Origin: Burkholderia stagnalis
GTDB taxonomy: Bacteria; Pseudomonadota; Gammaproteobacteria; Burkholderiales; Burkholderiaceae
DNA length: 64,000 bases
Direction of reading: 5' to 3'
Assembly: GCF_902830275.1 (NCBI RefSeq)
Contig: NZ_CADESW010000001.1
Location: forward strand, 124,001 to 188,000
Shown one piece after another: positions 1 through 9,303 of this stretch. The notes under the pieces were generated by a model. The model worked only from the letters and a program-made list of their open reading frames with translations. It ran no database searches and was not told where the DNA came from. Each line of letters begins with the position of its first letter. Positions within the stretch are counted from its first letter, which is position 1. Made by a program: the position numbers and the translations under genes.

Positions 1-529
1 CGTGTTCGAGCCGCATGCGCTGAGCTGGATCCTGATGCCGGAGACGGTCAAGGGGCTCTACCACCAGCGGCTGCGCTGGGCCAAGGGCGGCATCCAGGTG
101 CTGCTCAAGTACGCCGGCACGGTCGCGCGGCCCGCGATGATGATGATGTGGCCGCTGTACGTCGAGTACCTGATCGGCATCGCGTGGGCGTATTCGATGG
201 CGTTCATCCTGCTGCTGTCGATCTTCGGCCTGTTCCATCCGCTGCCGGCGGACTGGCAGGTCTCGCTCGTCCCGCACTGGCACGGCATGCTGCTGGTCGC
301 CACCTGCGTGCTGCAGCTGATCGTCGGCTGCATGATCGACCGCCGCTACGACGAACGGCTGCTGATGTATTTCCTGGATACCGTCTGGTATCCGGTCGCA
401 TTCTGGTTGATCAGCATGATCACCACCGTGGTCGCCCTGCCCGCCGTCGTGTTGCGCGGCCGGGGCAAACGCGCCATCTGGATCAGTCCCGACCGAGGAA
501 TTCAACATGAAGAACGCGCCGATTATTGA
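1..529 (+). CDS. pgaC: PgaC, poly-beta-1,6-GlcNAc synthase, C-terminal part
   Basis: This is the 3' end of a processive family-2 glycosyltransferase; the start lies upstream of the window. The motif QRLRWAKGG, just after LMPETVKGLYH, is the (Q/R)xxRW signature of the cellulose synthase/PgaC family that holds the growing chain. After it come several hydrophobic stretches (roughly residues 47-80, 94-112 and 125-150 of the visible part), as expected for the C-terminal membrane segments of PgaC. The enzyme polymerises UDP-GlcNAc into poly-N-acetylglucosamine at the inner membrane. It overlaps the next gene (pgaD) by 23 bases, so the two are translated together. Identification rests on the QRLRW region and the pgaD neighbour. 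Confidence 0.9.
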   Translation, partial: VFEPHALSWILMPETVKGLYHQRLRWAKGGIQVLLKYAGTVARPAMMMMWPLYVEYLIGIAWAYSMAFILLLSIFGLFHPLPADWQVSLVPHWHGMLLVATCVLQLIVGCMIDRRYDERLLMYFLDTVWYPVAFWLISMITTVVALPAVVLRGRGKRAIWISPDRGIQHEERADY

Positions 530-1058
530 CCTCTCCCTGCGCTCCCCGAACCGGATGATCGCCGATCGCGGCGTCATCGTCGGATGCACGCACATCGCGT
601 GGTTTCGCTTCATCCGGCCAGCGCTGGTCGGCGCGGTGTGGGCGTCGATCTGCATCTATACGTACCGCTACCTGCTGCCGATCAACGATGCCGAGATGCC
701 GATCGAACAACTGTTCTTCTATGTGACCTGCATCGCGGTGATGGGCGGCTCGCTCCTCGCATGGCTGATCGCCGCGCGCGTCGTGCACCCGCTCACCAAT
801 CGATGGCACGTGACGAAGATGCTGCGGCGCTCGGCCAGCCTCCGGTCGAAATCGGAGCCGACGACGGCGCTGGCCGAAACCGCGCAGCCCGACGACGAAC
901 AGGCCGCGCGCATTCTCATCGCATCGCACGACGCGAACGGATCGATATCCGCGATCGAGTGGACGACCCACGCCGCGCCGCCGGCACGCGAACGGCCCGC
1001 CAGGAAAACCGGCGGGCCCGTCTGGCGTGGCGTCGGCCCGACGCGCCACGGCACCTGA
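507..1058 (+). CDS. pgaD: PgaD, inner-membrane partner of PgaC
   Basis: A 183-residue protein with two hydrophobic segments (about 33-55 and 67-90) in its first half and a charged, disordered tail. This is the architecture of PgaD, the small membrane protein that binds PgaC and makes it active, and in E. coli forms part of the c-di-GMP site. It starts inside the end of pgaC, at an ATG after a GAGGAATT-like ribosome site. The tail after about residue 100 is low in complexity and rich in Arg/Pro/Ala, longer than in E. coli PgaD. Position and topology support the call; sequence conservation in this family is weak. Confidence 0.82.
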   Translation: MKNAPIIDLSLRSPNRMIADRGVIVGCTHIAWFRFIRPALVGAVWASICIYTYRYLLPINDAEMPIEQLFFYVTCIAVMGGSLLAWLIAARVVHPLTNRWHVTKMLRRSASLRSKSEPTTALAETAQPDDEQAARILIASHDANGSISAIEWTTHAAPPARERPARKTGGPVWRGVGPTRHGT

Positions 1059-1322
1059 TGCCGACATCCATCGCACGCGCGGCGCGCGTGCGGCAATCGC
1101 GCCGGCGCAGCCGCCGGGCGCCCCGGCGTGTCGCGCATCGCGCGGGGCCGTCCGCGATCGCGGTCTGGCTCGGCCGCCCCGCGCGGCACCGCGCATGCCG
1201 CGACCGGCGCTGAACGGGATTCGCGAATCCTCCACCGATGCCGCGCGGGCGACAGCGCCTGCATTCGATTGCGCTGCCGCGCCGCCGGGCATTCCGATTA
1301 CTTCTTCTGGGCGAGGTGAACC

Positions 1323-3146
1323 ATGTGCGGAATCGTCGGAGCAAGCGGCCAGAACAACCAGGTGCCGCAACTGGTCAAGGCGTTGAGCCGGCTCGAATAT
1401 CGCGGCTACGATTCATGCGGGATCGCGCTGCAAAGCGGCGGACACATCCGCAGCGAACGCACGCTGCGCCGTGTGACGGACCTGCAGGAACGCGTGACGA
1501 CGCTCGGCCTCGAAGCGGGAACCTGCATCGCGCACACGCGCTGGGCCACCCACGGCGCGCCGTCCGAGACCAACGCCCACCCGATCATGTCGGGCGACAC
1601 GATCGCGGTCGTGCACAACGGCATCATCGAGAACCACGACGCGCTCAGGGCCGAGCTGAAGCAGCGCGGCTATACGTTCCGCGGCGAAACCGACACCGAG
1701 GTAATCGCCCACCTGATTCACAGCGAGTACCGCGACGACCTGTTCGACGCCGTGACGCGCGCGGTCAAGCGCCTGCGCGGCGCCTATGCGGTCGCGGTGC
1801 TGAGCGCGCGCGAACCGCAGCGCCTGGTGGCCGCGCGCGCCGGCTCGCCGCTCGTGATCGGCATCGGCGCGCAGCAGAACTACCTCGCGTCCGACTGCGC
1901 GGCCCTCGGCGACCTGACCGACCGCTTCATCTACCTGGAGGACGGCGATATCGCGCTGATCACGCCGGAGCGCATTCAGATGGTCGACGCGATGGGGCGC
2001 GAAGCGAAACGCCCGCTGTGCCAGATCAAGGCGCGCGACGCCGAGGCCGGCCTCGGCCCGTACCAGCACTTCATGCAGAAGGAGATCTTCGAACAGCCGA
2101 CGGCGATCGACAACACGCTGGCCGGCATCGATGCGATCTCCCCCGCATTGTTCGGCGCCGCGCGGGACGCGCACGCGCTGCTGTCGCGCGTGCGAAGCGT
2201 GCTGCTGCTCGGTTGCGGCACCAGCTATTACGCGGGGCTCACCGCGAAATACTGGCTCGAGGGCATCGCGGGCATCCCCGCGCAGGTCGAGATCGCGAGC
2301 GAATACCGTTACCGGGAATCCGTCGCGGATCCGCACACGCTGGTGGTCGGCATTTCGCAATCGGGCGAGACCGCCGACACGATCGGCGCGATCGAGCACG
2401 CGCGCGGCCTCGGCCAGGATCTGTCGCTGGCGATCTGCAACGTCGCGACGAGCTCGATCGCACGCGGCGCGTCGCTGCGCTTCCTGACGCAGGCCGGCAC
2501 CGAGCTGGGCGTGGCATCGACCAAGGCGTTCACGACGCAGCTGGTCGCGCTGTTCCTGCTGACGCTGACGCTCGCACAATTGCGCGGCCGGCTCGACGCG
2601 GCGCGCGCGGCGGTCTACCTGCGGCAGTTGCGTGAGCTGCCCCCGCGCATCGGCCACGCGCTGGCGCTCGAGACGCAGGTCATGGGCTGGGCCGCCGATT
2701 TCATGCAGATGGAGAACGCGCTGTTCCTGGGCCGCGGCATTCATTTTCCGATCGCGATGGAAGGCGCGCTGAAGCTCAAGGAGGTGTCGTACATCCACGC
2801 CGAGGGCTACCCGGCCGGCGAGCTGAAGCACGGCCCGCTCGCGCTCGTGACCAGCACGATGCCGGTCGTCACGATCGCGCCGGACGACGGCCTGTTCCAG
2901 AAGCTGAAATCCAACATGGCCGAAGTGCGCGCGCGCGGCGGGCGACTCTACGTGCTGGCGGGCAGCCAGCTCGAAATCGACGACGCCGACGACACGCGCG
3001 TGATCCGCCTGCGCGAACCCGGCGACGCGCTGTCGCCGATCATGCACGTGGTGCCGTTGCAACTGCTCGCCTATCACGTCGGTTGCGCACGCGGCGCCGA
3101 CGTCGACAAGCCGCGCAACCTCGCCAAATCGGTGACCGTCGAATGA
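1323..3146 (+). CDS. glmS: Glutamine--fructose-6-phosphate aminotransferase
   Basis: A full-length 607-residue GlmS. It makes glucosamine-6-phosphate from fructose-6-phosphate and glutamine, the first step to UDP-GlcNAc. The N-terminal class II glutaminase domain starts MCGIVGA, with Cys2 as nucleophile after removal of Met. Two SIS sugar-isomerase domains follow (about 290-420 and 460-595), and the tail LAKSVTVE carries the lysine that forms the Schiff base (Lys602). A GAGGTGAA ribosome site precedes the ATG. It stands 264 bases after pgaD and overlaps the next gene by ATGA. Its place here suggests a dedicated precursor supply for PNAG synthesis; whether the genome holds another glmS cannot be seen. 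Confidence 0.95.
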   Translation: MCGIVGASGQNNQVPQLVKALSRLEYRGYDSCGIALQSGGHIRSERTLRRVTDLQERVTTLGLEAGTCIAHTRWATHGAPSETNAHPIMSGDTIAVVHNGIIENHDALRAELKQRGYTFRGETDTEVIAHLIHSEYRDDLFDAVTRAVKRLRGAYAVAVLSAREPQRLVAARAGSPLVIGIGAQQNYLASDCAALGDLTDRFIYLEDGDIALITPERIQMVDAMGREAKRPLCQIKARDAEAGLGPYQHFMQKEIFEQPTAIDNTLAGIDAISPALFGAARDAHALLSRVRSVLLLGCGTSYYAGLTAKYWLEGIAGIPAQVEIASEYRYRESVADPHTLVVGISQSGETADTIGAIEHARGLGQDLSLAICNVATSSIARGASLRFLTQAGTELGVASTKAFTTQLVALFLLTLTLAQLRGRLDAARAAVYLRQLRELPPRIGHALALETQVMGWAADFMQMENALFLGRGIHFPIAMEGALKLKEVSYIHAEGYPAGELKHGPLALVTSTMPVVTIAPDDGLFQKLKSNMAEVRARGGRLYVLAGSQLEIDDADDTRVIRLREPGDALSPIMHVVPLQLLAYHVGCARGADVDKPRNLAKSVTVE

Positions 3147-4408
3147 TGCGGCGGGCAGTGCGGATCGCTGCTGCTGCGGCCTGCGTCGGCGGCTGTCTCG
3201 CCGCGGCGTCGGGCCTCGCGCCGCAACACGCGCTCGCCGGCGCGGCCACGCCGCACAAGGCGGCGCCCCGCCCGGCGCCCCAGCAGAAGGACAGCGGCGA
3301 TCCGCGGCGCTTCATGCACGGCATCGGCATGGCCAACGCCGGCAACGGCAAGCGCTGGGTTTTCTTCAGCAGCTCCGGCCTCCCGCCGCATGGCGCGCTG
3401 CCGAACGGCAACTGGCCGCACGACGTGTACGTCGGCGAATGGTCACCCGGCAGCGCGCATCTCGCGCATGTGCGCGTCTTCATCCGGCGGCCCGAGGCGC
3501 AGGAGCCCGTATCGATCGCGCAGAACGCGCGCGGCGACATCTTCGTCACGTTCGAGGACGGCTGGAACGCGCCGCAGGAAGTGAGCCAGCGGTACGGCGT
3601 GTATCGGCGCGACCTGACGCCGGTGAAGCCCTACCCGAACGACGTCGAATCGGGCGGCCATTCGGGGCACGCGGCCACGGCCGGCGAGCGCTTCGTGGTG
3701 TTCTATTCCGCCGACTGGGTCGACGGCGGCGGCGTCGACAACCTCGGCACCGGCGGCGGCGTCTATCTGAAGACCTACGACGCCGCCGGGCGGCTGCTGA
3801 ACCGCGTCGCCGTCGCGCCGCACAGCCGCGAGTGGTGGCCCGTGATTGCCGGCTCGCCGCACCGCGCGTTGCTGGTCTGGCAGAAATACATCGAGGGCAG
3901 CACGAACGCGAAGCTCGAATACGCGCTGTTCGATCCCGAAACGGCCAGGCTGGAGAAACTTGGCGAATTGAGCGACGCGATTCGGTACTACGTGTACGCC
4001 GCGGCCTATGTGCCCGCGATCGACCGCTTCATCGTCGTCGCCACGACGGCGAACGACCGCGGCGTCGCGATGCTGATCGATCCGGACGGCCGCCGCACGG
4101 CGAGCCGGGATTGCCTGCCGGCCACGGTGCGCGAATCGGGCGTGGCCGTCGCCGGCGCCAGCGCGTATGTGCCGACGCAGGACGGGCGGCTGCTGGCGCT
4201 CGCGCTTGCGCCCGAACAGATCACCGCGCGTGGCGCGCAGCGCGCGCCGATTCCGTGGGGCACCACCGGCATCGTCGGCTTTCCGGCCAGCGACACGGCG
4301 CTGCACTTCGTGTCGCTGACGCCGTCGGGCGTGCGGGAAGCCGATGTCGAACCGGCGCGGGAAACCGCGCTCGAAAAGCCCGACGAACCGTGCGCCGCCC
4401 GTCAATGA
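3143..4408 (+). CDS. Exported protein of unknown function in the pga cluster
   Basis: A 421-residue protein starting at the ATG that overlaps the glmS stop codon (ATGA), so translational coupling is likely. The first 30 residues ([17 protein letters not shown] then ALA) look like a Sec signal peptide, followed by an Ala/Pro-rich linker. The mature part has repeated short beta-strand patterns, aromatic residues and Gly-Gly turns ([43 protein letters not shown]) that suggest a beta-propeller of sialidase or glycosidase-like fold. I do not recognise a named family and see no certain catalytic motif. It might bind or trim the exported polysaccharide; that is inferred from position only. Confidence 0.7.
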   Translation: MMRRAVRIAAAAACVGGCLAAASGLAPQHALAGAATPHKAAPRPAPQQKDSGDPRRFMHGIGMANAGNGKRWVFFSSSGLPPHGALPNGNWPHDVYVGEWSPGSAHLAHVRVFIRRPEAQEPVSIAQNARGDIFVTFEDGWNAPQEVSQRYGVYRRDLTPVKPYPNDVESGGHSGHAATAGERFVVFYSADWVDGGGVDNLGTGGGVYLKTYDAAGRLLNRVAVAPHSREWWPVIAGSPHRALLVWQKYIEGSTNAKLEYALFDPETARLEKLGELSDAIRYYVYAAAYVPAIDRFIVVATTANDRGVAMLIDPDGRRTASRDCLPATVRESGVAVAGASAYVPTQDGRLLALALAPEQITARGAQRAPIPWGTTGIVGFPASDTALHFVSLTPSGVREADVEPARETALEKPDEPCAARQ

Positions 4409-4429
4409 CGGCGCGTCGCCGGGCCCTCG

Positions 4430-5689
4430 TCAGGCGCCCGGCTCCTGCGCGCTGCGCAGCACCGCACGCAGCAGCACGTCCGCCCCCGCCGTCGCCCATT
4501 CGGGCGTGATCGCCTCGGCTTCGTTGTGGCTCAGCCCGTCGACGCACGGCACGAAGATCATCCCGGCCGGCGCCACGCGCGCGAGATAGCACGTGTCGTG
4601 GCCCGCGCCGGACACGATGTCCATGTGCGGCAGCCCGAGCGCGTCGGCCGCGTCGCGCACCGCGTCGATGCAGCGCGGCGCGAACGGTATCGGCGGATAC
4701 GTGAAGATCTGCTCGATCTGCGCGCCGAGGCCCGCGTCGGCCGCCACGCGCGCGAGTTCCGCGCGCAGCGCCGCATCCAGCGCATCGAGCACCGCGTCGT
4801 CCGGATGCCGGAATTCGACCGTGAAGAAGCAGCCGCCCGGCACCGTGTTGCGCGAGTTCGGCCGCGCCTCGATCATCCCGACCGTCGCGCGCGCATGCGG
4901 CGCGTGGCGGCGCCCGAGCGCATCGACGAACTCGATCATCCGCGCCGCGCCGACCAGCGCGTCGCGGCGGAATGCCATCGGCGTCGTGCCGGCGTGCGCG
5001 TCGACGCCGCTCAGCGTCACCTCGTACCAGCGCTGCCCCTGCCCGCCCGTGACGACGCCGATCGTTTTCCCGGCGCGCTCGAGAATCGCACCCTGCTCGA
5101 TGTGCAGCTCGTACACCGCGTGCACCGGATAGCCGCCGACGGGCTCGCTGCCCGCATAGCCGATCCGCGCCAGTTCCGCGCCGATCGTCCTGCCCGCGGT
5201 GTCGGTGCGCGACAGCCCGTAGTCGAGCGTATAGACGCCCGCGAACACGCCGGCCGAGACCATCGCCGGCGCGAAGCGCGAGCCTTCCTCGTTGGTCCAG
5301 ATCACGACGTCGATCGGCCGCTCGGTCTCGACGCCCGCGTCGTTCAGCGCGCGCACCACTTCGAGCCCGCCGAGCACGCCGTAGATGCCGTCGTAGCGGC
5401 CGCCGGTGGGCTGCGAATCGGCGTGCGAGCCGGTCATCACCGGCGCGGCGCCGGGGTTGCGGCCCGCGCGGCGCGCGAACACGTTGCCCATCCGGTCCAC
5501 CCGCACCGTGCAGCCGGCGTCGCGCGCCCATTGCACGAACAGGTCGCGCGATTCGCGGTCGAGGTCGGTCAGCGCGAGCCGGCACACGCCGCCCTTCGGC
5601 GTCGCGCCGATCTGCGCCATCCGCTCGAGCGAAGCCCACAGACGTTCGCCGTCGACGCGCGGCACGCTCATGGTGTCGTCACGCCGCAT
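4430..5689 (-). CDS. M20 family Zn-dependent N-carbamoylase / amidohydrolase
   Basis: A 419-residue M20/M28-type metallohydrolase of the hydantoinase/carbamoylase group (N-carbamoyl-L-amino acid hydrolase, beta-ureidopropionase, allantoate amidohydrolase). Metal-site motifs are clear: GSHADSQPTGGRYDG (about 93-107), WTNEEGSRF and, near the end, GAGHDTCYLA. It removes the N-carbamoyl group from an amino acid or ureide, releasing CO2 and ammonia. The ATG used here overlaps the upstream gene by 11 bases; a second Met at 5671 is also possible. Because the partner gene belongs to the L-2-amino-thiazoline-4-carboxylate hydrolase family, N-carbamoyl-L-cysteine is an attractive substrate (AtcC role); other ureides remain possible. 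Confidence 0.85.
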   Translation of the reverse strand: MRRDDTMSVPRVDGERLWASLERMAQIGATPKGGVCRLALTDLDRESRDLFVQWARDAGCTVRVDRMGNVFARRAGRNPGAAPVMTGSHADSQPTGGRYDGIYGVLGGLEVVRALNDAGVETERPIDVVIWTNEEGSRFAPAMVSAGVFAGVYTLDYGLSRTDTAGRTIGAELARIGYAGSEPVGGYPVHAVYELHIEQGAILERAGKTIGVVTGGQGQRWYEVTLSGVDAHAGTTPMAFRRDALVGAARMIEFVDALGRRHAPHARATVGMIEARPNSRNTVPGGCFFTVEFRHPDDAVLDALDAALRAELARVAADAGLGAQIEQIFTYPPIPFAPRCIDAVRDAADALGLPHMDIVSGAGHDTCYLARVAPAGMIFVPCVDGLSHNEAEAITPEWATAGADVLLRAVLRSAQEPGA

Positions 5690-6221
5690 CGCCCGCTCCT
5701 TGCGTGCCGGCCTGCGCGGTTTCCTGCAGCCGATAGCGGAAATCGCAGCGCTGGCCGCCCTGCATGATCGTGCTGGTGCGCGTGAGCGCGATGCGCGGGT
5801 CGTAGCCCTGGATGAAATAGCTGTCGCGCGCGCAGCTCAGCAGGTGGCCGATCTCGCCGAGCCCCATCGCGTGATACATCTCCGCGTAGCTGCAGCGGTG
5901 CACGTCGTAGTCGTAGTGCGCGTCGTCCACGCGCTGCACCTCGACGTCGAGCGCATCGTCCTTCTCCCACAGCACCTGCAGCGCAACGAACGACTTCACG
6001 CTCGTGCCGTCGGGTTCCTGCGCGGCGAACGTGCGGCCGGCGTCGACGGCCGCGCCGCGCACCGCTTCCGCGATCACGGCCTGCGCGCGCTCGGCGCCGA
6101 ATTCGCGCTTCATGATCTCGTAGATCGGCTTGATGATTTCCGCTTCGATGCGGCGCCGCGCGAGAATGCCGAGGCGCGCGTCCTCCGTGGTGGCGGCCTG
6201 GGCCTGGGTCGGTTCGGTCAT
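5679..6221 (-). CDS. L-2-amino-thiazoline-4-carboxylate hydrolase family protein
   Basis: A 180-residue soluble protein. The start chosen is the ATG at 6221, preceded by AGGAGA. Its C-terminal half has the spacing C-x-Y-A-E, LGEIGHLLSCARDSYFIQGYDP and RTSTIMQGGQRCDFRY, the pattern I know from the ATC hydrolase family (Pfam ATC_hydrolase). In Pseudomonas the founding enzyme opens L-2-amino-thiazoline-4-carboxylate to N-carbamoyl-L-cysteine. It is the first gene of a two-gene operon with an M20 carbamoylase, exactly the pair needed to reach L-cysteine. Many family members act on unknown substrates, so the exact reaction is inferred. The conserved cysteines probably serve catalysis or metal binding. 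Confidence 0.75.
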   Translation of the reverse strand: MTEPTQAQAATTEDARLGILARRRIEAEIIKPIYEIMKREFGAERAQAVIAEAVRGAAVDAGRTFAAQEPDGTSVKSFVALQVLWEKDDALDVEVQRVDDAHYDYDVHRCSYAEMYHAMGLGEIGHLLSCARDSYFIQGYDPRIALTRTSTIMQGGQRCDFRYRLQETAQAGTQGAGDAA

Positions 6222-6253
6222 GGGGATCGTCTCCTGCAAGGCAGTCGTTTCGT

Positions 6254-7420
6254 TTACTTCGTCGCGGTGCGCGTGCCGCCGAGCACGTCGACGACGGTCC
6301 ACTTGCCGCCGCGCACCTGGTAGATCGTGAAGGCCGGGTTCTTCAGGTTGCCCGCTTCGTCGAACGCGATCGCGCCGGTCACGCCGGATCGATTGATCGC
6401 ATGCACCGCCGCGACCAGCTTCGCGGGCTGCGTCGTGCCGGCCTGTTGCGTGGCCGCGATCAGCGTCGCCGCCGCGTCGTAGGCGAACGGCGCGTGCAGC
6501 TCGATCGGCTGGCGGTAGCGCGCCCGGTACTGCGCGTCGAACGCGCCGCCGCCCGGCATCCGCGCGAGCGGCAGGCCCGGTTCGAGCGCGGTCACGCCGT
6601 CGCCGTCCTTGCCCGCGAGCGACAGGAAGGTCTGGCTCACGAAGCCGCCCGCGCCGAGCAGCGGCGCGTTCACGCCGAGCTGGCGCATCCGGCGCGCGAT
6701 CGGCGCGGCCTGCGCGTCGAGCCCGCCGAAGAACACCAGATCCGCGCGCTTGCCCTTGATCGCGGTCAGCACGCCGCTGAAATCGGTGGTCTTGTCGTTC
6801 ACGTACTGGCGATCGACGATCGTGCCGCCGTTCGCCTCGACGCCCTTGATGAACTGCGTGGCGAGGCCCGAGCCGAACGACGTGCGATCGTCGATCACCG
6901 CGATGCGCTTCGCCTTCAGCGTCTTCACCGCATAGGCGCCCGTGTACATGCCGCCCGCGTCATCGTGGCCCATGATGCGGAACGCCGTCGTGTAGCCTTG
7001 CTGCGTGTACTGGTGGCCGGTGGACGCGGGTGCGATCTGCGGAATGCCCGCGTCGCGATAGACGCGCGACGCCGGCACGCTGCAGCCCGTGTTCCAGTGG
7101 CCGACGACGCCGGCCACGTGCTGGTCGACGAGCTGCTGCGCGACCGTGACGGCCGTGCGCGGATCGGATTGATCGTCGGCCGCGACCAGCTTGTAGACGA
7201 CCGGCTTGCCGCCGACGCTCGGGTGCTTCGCGTTCGCGTCGTCGATCGCGAGCTGCGCGCCGTTGCGCAGATCCTGGCCGATCCGCGCGGACGGGCCGGT
7301 CAGCGGCGCGGCAAGGCCGATCAGGATCGTCTGCGGCGCGGCTTGCGCGAGGGCGGGCGCGGAAGCGATCAGCGCGGCGGCGGACAGCGCGAGGCTGGCG
7401 GGAACGAAGGAGATTTTCAT
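6254..7420 (-). CDS. Branched-chain-type ABC transporter substrate-binding protein
   Basis: A 388-residue periplasmic binding protein of the LivJ/LivK type. A signal peptide of about 25 residues ends in ALA-QA, and the mature part opens with ILIGLAAPLTGPSARIGQDLRNGAQLAIDDAN, the hallmark of the family. Such proteins capture amino acids, amides or aromatic acids for an ABC importer. No permease or ATPase gene lies beside it, so it must share a transporter encoded elsewhere or act as an orphan sensor. It ends 32 bases before the ATC-hydrolase-like gene, on the same strand, which suggests one transcript and a related substrate. The divergent LysR gene likely controls it. Confidence 0.87.
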   Translation of the reverse strand: MKISFVPASLALSAAALIASAPALAQAAPQTILIGLAAPLTGPSARIGQDLRNGAQLAIDDANAKHPSVGGKPVVYKLVAADDQSDPRTAVTVAQQLVDQHVAGVVGHWNTGCSVPASRVYRDAGIPQIAPASTGHQYTQQGYTTAFRIMGHDDAGGMYTGAYAVKTLKAKRIAVIDDRTSFGSGLATQFIKGVEANGGTIVDRQYVNDKTTDFSGVLTAIKGKRADLVFFGGLDAQAAPIARRMRQLGVNAPLLGAGGFVSQTFLSLAGKDGDGVTALEPGLPLARMPGGGAFDAQYRARYRQPIELHAPFAYDAAATLIAATQQAGTTQPAKLVAAVHAINRSGVTGAIAFDEAGNLKNPAFTIYQVRGGKWTVVDVLGGTRTATK

Positions 7421-7449
7421 GTGGAGGATCGGGGGAATCGAATCAAAAC

Positions 7450-7527
7450 ATGAAAAATATTAAAGAGTTGATGCCTGCACCCCAAATATCCAATTGTTGG
7501 ATGCTTATGCCATTCCCGACACAATAG
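7450..7527 (+). other. Possible 25-codon upstream ORF resembling the start of the next gene
   Basis: A short open frame whose product begins MKNIKELMPAP, close to MKNIEQLPHDP at the start of the LysR gene 148 bases downstream. The DNA shares ATGAAAAATAT and a nearby TTG. No good ribosome site is seen. It may be chance or an eroded partial duplication; translation is not supported. Confidence 0.2.
7488..7502. promoter_or_regulatory. Inverted repeat with T-N11-A core, probable LysR operator
   Basis: ATCCAA-TTG-TTGGAT is a perfect inverted repeat, and T7489 to A7501 fits the T-N11-A pattern of LysR recognition sites. It sits in the AT-rich divergent region between the binding-protein gene (starts at 7420, leftward) and the LysR gene (starts at 7598, rightward), where such an operator is expected. 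Confidence 0.6.
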
Positions 7528-7597
7528 CTCAAACGCCTGTAAACACAAGATATTTTATGTTTGCCGCCCGCCTCGACTTTTCGATAAAATTCCATAC

Positions 7598-8494
7598 ATG
7601 AAAAATATCGAACAATTGCCACATGATCCGCCGCTGCGCGCGGTCCGCGCGTTCGAGGCGTTCGCGCGCCTCGGGTCGGTCACCGCGGCGGCGGCCGAAC
7701 TCGACATTACGCCGTCGGCGGTCAGCCACCAGCTGCAATTGCTGGAGGCGTTCATCCAGACGCCGCTGACGGTGCGCGAGGGGCGCTTGCTCGCGCTCAC
7801 CGACGAAGGGCGCGACTATTACCGCTCGATCAGCGCCGCGTTCTCGGTGCTGCGCAGCGCGACGCGCTTCGTGCGCGACCGCTCGTCGCTGCGGCAAATC
7901 ACGATCAGCCTGATACCGCTGTTCGGCATCGGCTGGTTCATCCCGCGCCTGCACGGGTTTCTCGCGGACAACGCCGACGTCGACGTGACGGTGCTGTACG
8001 CGAACCATCGCTACTATCGCAGCGACGCATCGGATCTCTCGATCCGCTTCGGCACCGGCGACTGGCCCGGCTACCGCTGCGAGCGGCTGCTGCCGGGCGC
8101 GATGGCGCCGATGTGCAGCCCGTCGTTCCTGCAGCGCCACGGGCCGTTCCGCACGCCGGCCGATCTCGCGCACGCGCCGCTCGTGCACGACGAGGATCGC
8201 AGCACGTGGGTCAACTGGCTGCAGGGCGCGGGCGTGTCGCACGTATCTCACGCGGTCGGGCCGATGTTCGAGGACGGGCAGCTGACGCTGAGCGCGGCGC
8301 GCGCGGATCTCGGCGTCGCGCTGCTGCGGCCGCCGCTCGTCGAACGCGAACTCGCGAGCGGCGCGCTCGTGCGGCTGTTCGAGCACGCGCTCGACGACGG
8401 GCGCGACTACTACCTGTGCACGCGCGACGATGCGGACTTGCCGGATGGCGCGCAGCGGCTGGCGGCGTGGTTGCGGAGGATGGCGGCGGAATGA
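7598..8494 (+). CDS. LysR-family regulator (GcvA type)
   Basis: A 298-residue LysR transcription factor. The N-terminal winged helix-turn-helix (about 8-66) reads PPLRAVRAFEAFARLGSVTAAAAELDITPSAVSHQLQLLE in pieces typical of the GcvA group, and the rest is the periplasmic-binding-like effector domain. It is divergent from the binding-protein / ATC-hydrolase / carbamoylase genes, with a T-N11-A inverted repeat between them, so it most likely regulates that cluster and itself. The effector is unknown; a substrate or product of the carbamoylase route would fit. Confidence 0.9.
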   Translation: MKNIEQLPHDPPLRAVRAFEAFARLGSVTAAAAELDITPSAVSHQLQLLEAFIQTPLTVREGRLLALTDEGRDYYRSISAAFSVLRSATRFVRDRSSLRQITISLIPLFGIGWFIPRLHGFLADNADVDVTVLYANHRYYRSDASDLSIRFGTGDWPGYRCERLLPGAMAPMCSPSFLQRHGPFRTPADLAHAPLVHDEDRSTWVNWLQGAGVSHVSHAVGPMFEDGQLTLSAARADLGVALLRPPLVERELASGALVRLFEHALDDGRDYYLCTRDDADLPDGAQRLAAWLRRMAAE

Positions 8495-8620
8495 CGCACC
8501 CCCACCGGCACGCATAGAAATTCCCGATGCCGCGGATTGAAACAAGCAATTTCACAAACTCAGGGTGAACCCGGATACTGGCGTCACTCCATTCACTCCC
8601 GACGCAAAGGAAATCACAAG

Positions 8621-9184
8621 ATGCCGATCATCAACACCCAAATCAAACCGTTCAAGGCAACCGCATACCACAACGGCGATTTCGTGCCCGTCTCCGACGA
8701 GAACTTCAAGGGCAAGTGGTCCGTCGTCGTGTTCTACCCGGCCGACTTCACGTTCGTCTGCCCGACCGAGCTGGGCGACCTCGCCGACCGTTACGCGGAA
8801 TTCCAGAAGCTGGGTGTCGAAATCTACGCGGTGTCGACCGACACGCATTTCACGCACAAGGCATGGCACGACACGTCGGACACGATCGGCAAGATCAAGT
8901 ACCCGATGATCGGCGACCCGACGCTCACGCTGTCGCGCAACTTCGACGTGCTGATCGAGGAAGAAGGGATGGCGCTGCGCGGCACGTTCGTGATCAACCC
9001 GGAAGGCGAGATCAAGCTGTGCGAGATCCACGACAACGGCATCGGCCGCGACGCGGGCGAACTGCTGCGCAAGGTGCAGGCTGCGCAATACATCGCGGCG
9101 CATCCGGGTGAAGTGTGCCCGGCCAAGTGGACCCCGGGCGCGGAAACGCTGACCCCGTCGCTCGACCTGATCGGCAAGATCTGA
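8621..9184 (+). CDS. ahpC: AhpC, alkyl hydroperoxide reductase peroxiredoxin
   Basis: A 187-residue typical 2-Cys peroxiredoxin that reduces H2O2, organic peroxides and peroxynitrite in the cytoplasm. The peroxidatic cysteine is Cys47 in FTFVCPTE and the resolving cysteine is Cys166 in GEVCPAKW, at the same positions as in E. coli AhpC. The start at 8621 follows AAAGGA; longer upstream readings lack family homology. ahpF, its reductase, follows after 119 bases on the same strand. An OxyR-type promoter would be expected in the 126 bases upstream, but I could not assign one. Confidence 0.97.
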   Translation: MPIINTQIKPFKATAYHNGDFVPVSDENFKGKWSVVVFYPADFTFVCPTELGDLADRYAEFQKLGVEIYAVSTDTHFTHKAWHDTSDTIGKIKYPMIGDPTLTLSRNFDVLIEEEGMALRGTFVINPEGEIKLCEIHDNGIGRDAGELLRKVQAAQYIAAHPGEVCPAKWTPGAETLTPSLDLIGKI

Positions 9185-9303
9185 CGATCGCCCCGCGCGC
9201 CCCACACGAGGCGCGCAGCGGCGGGCTGCCGCATCGCGCAGCCCGCCCGCCCCTTCGGCACGACGTGCCCGACCATAATCATTAATACGGAATCCGAATC
9301 GCC

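Noticed and set aside
1413..3077. Long - strand frame opposite glmS
   Set aside because: Composition is that of a GC-driven shadow; glmS on the + strand is intact and full length.
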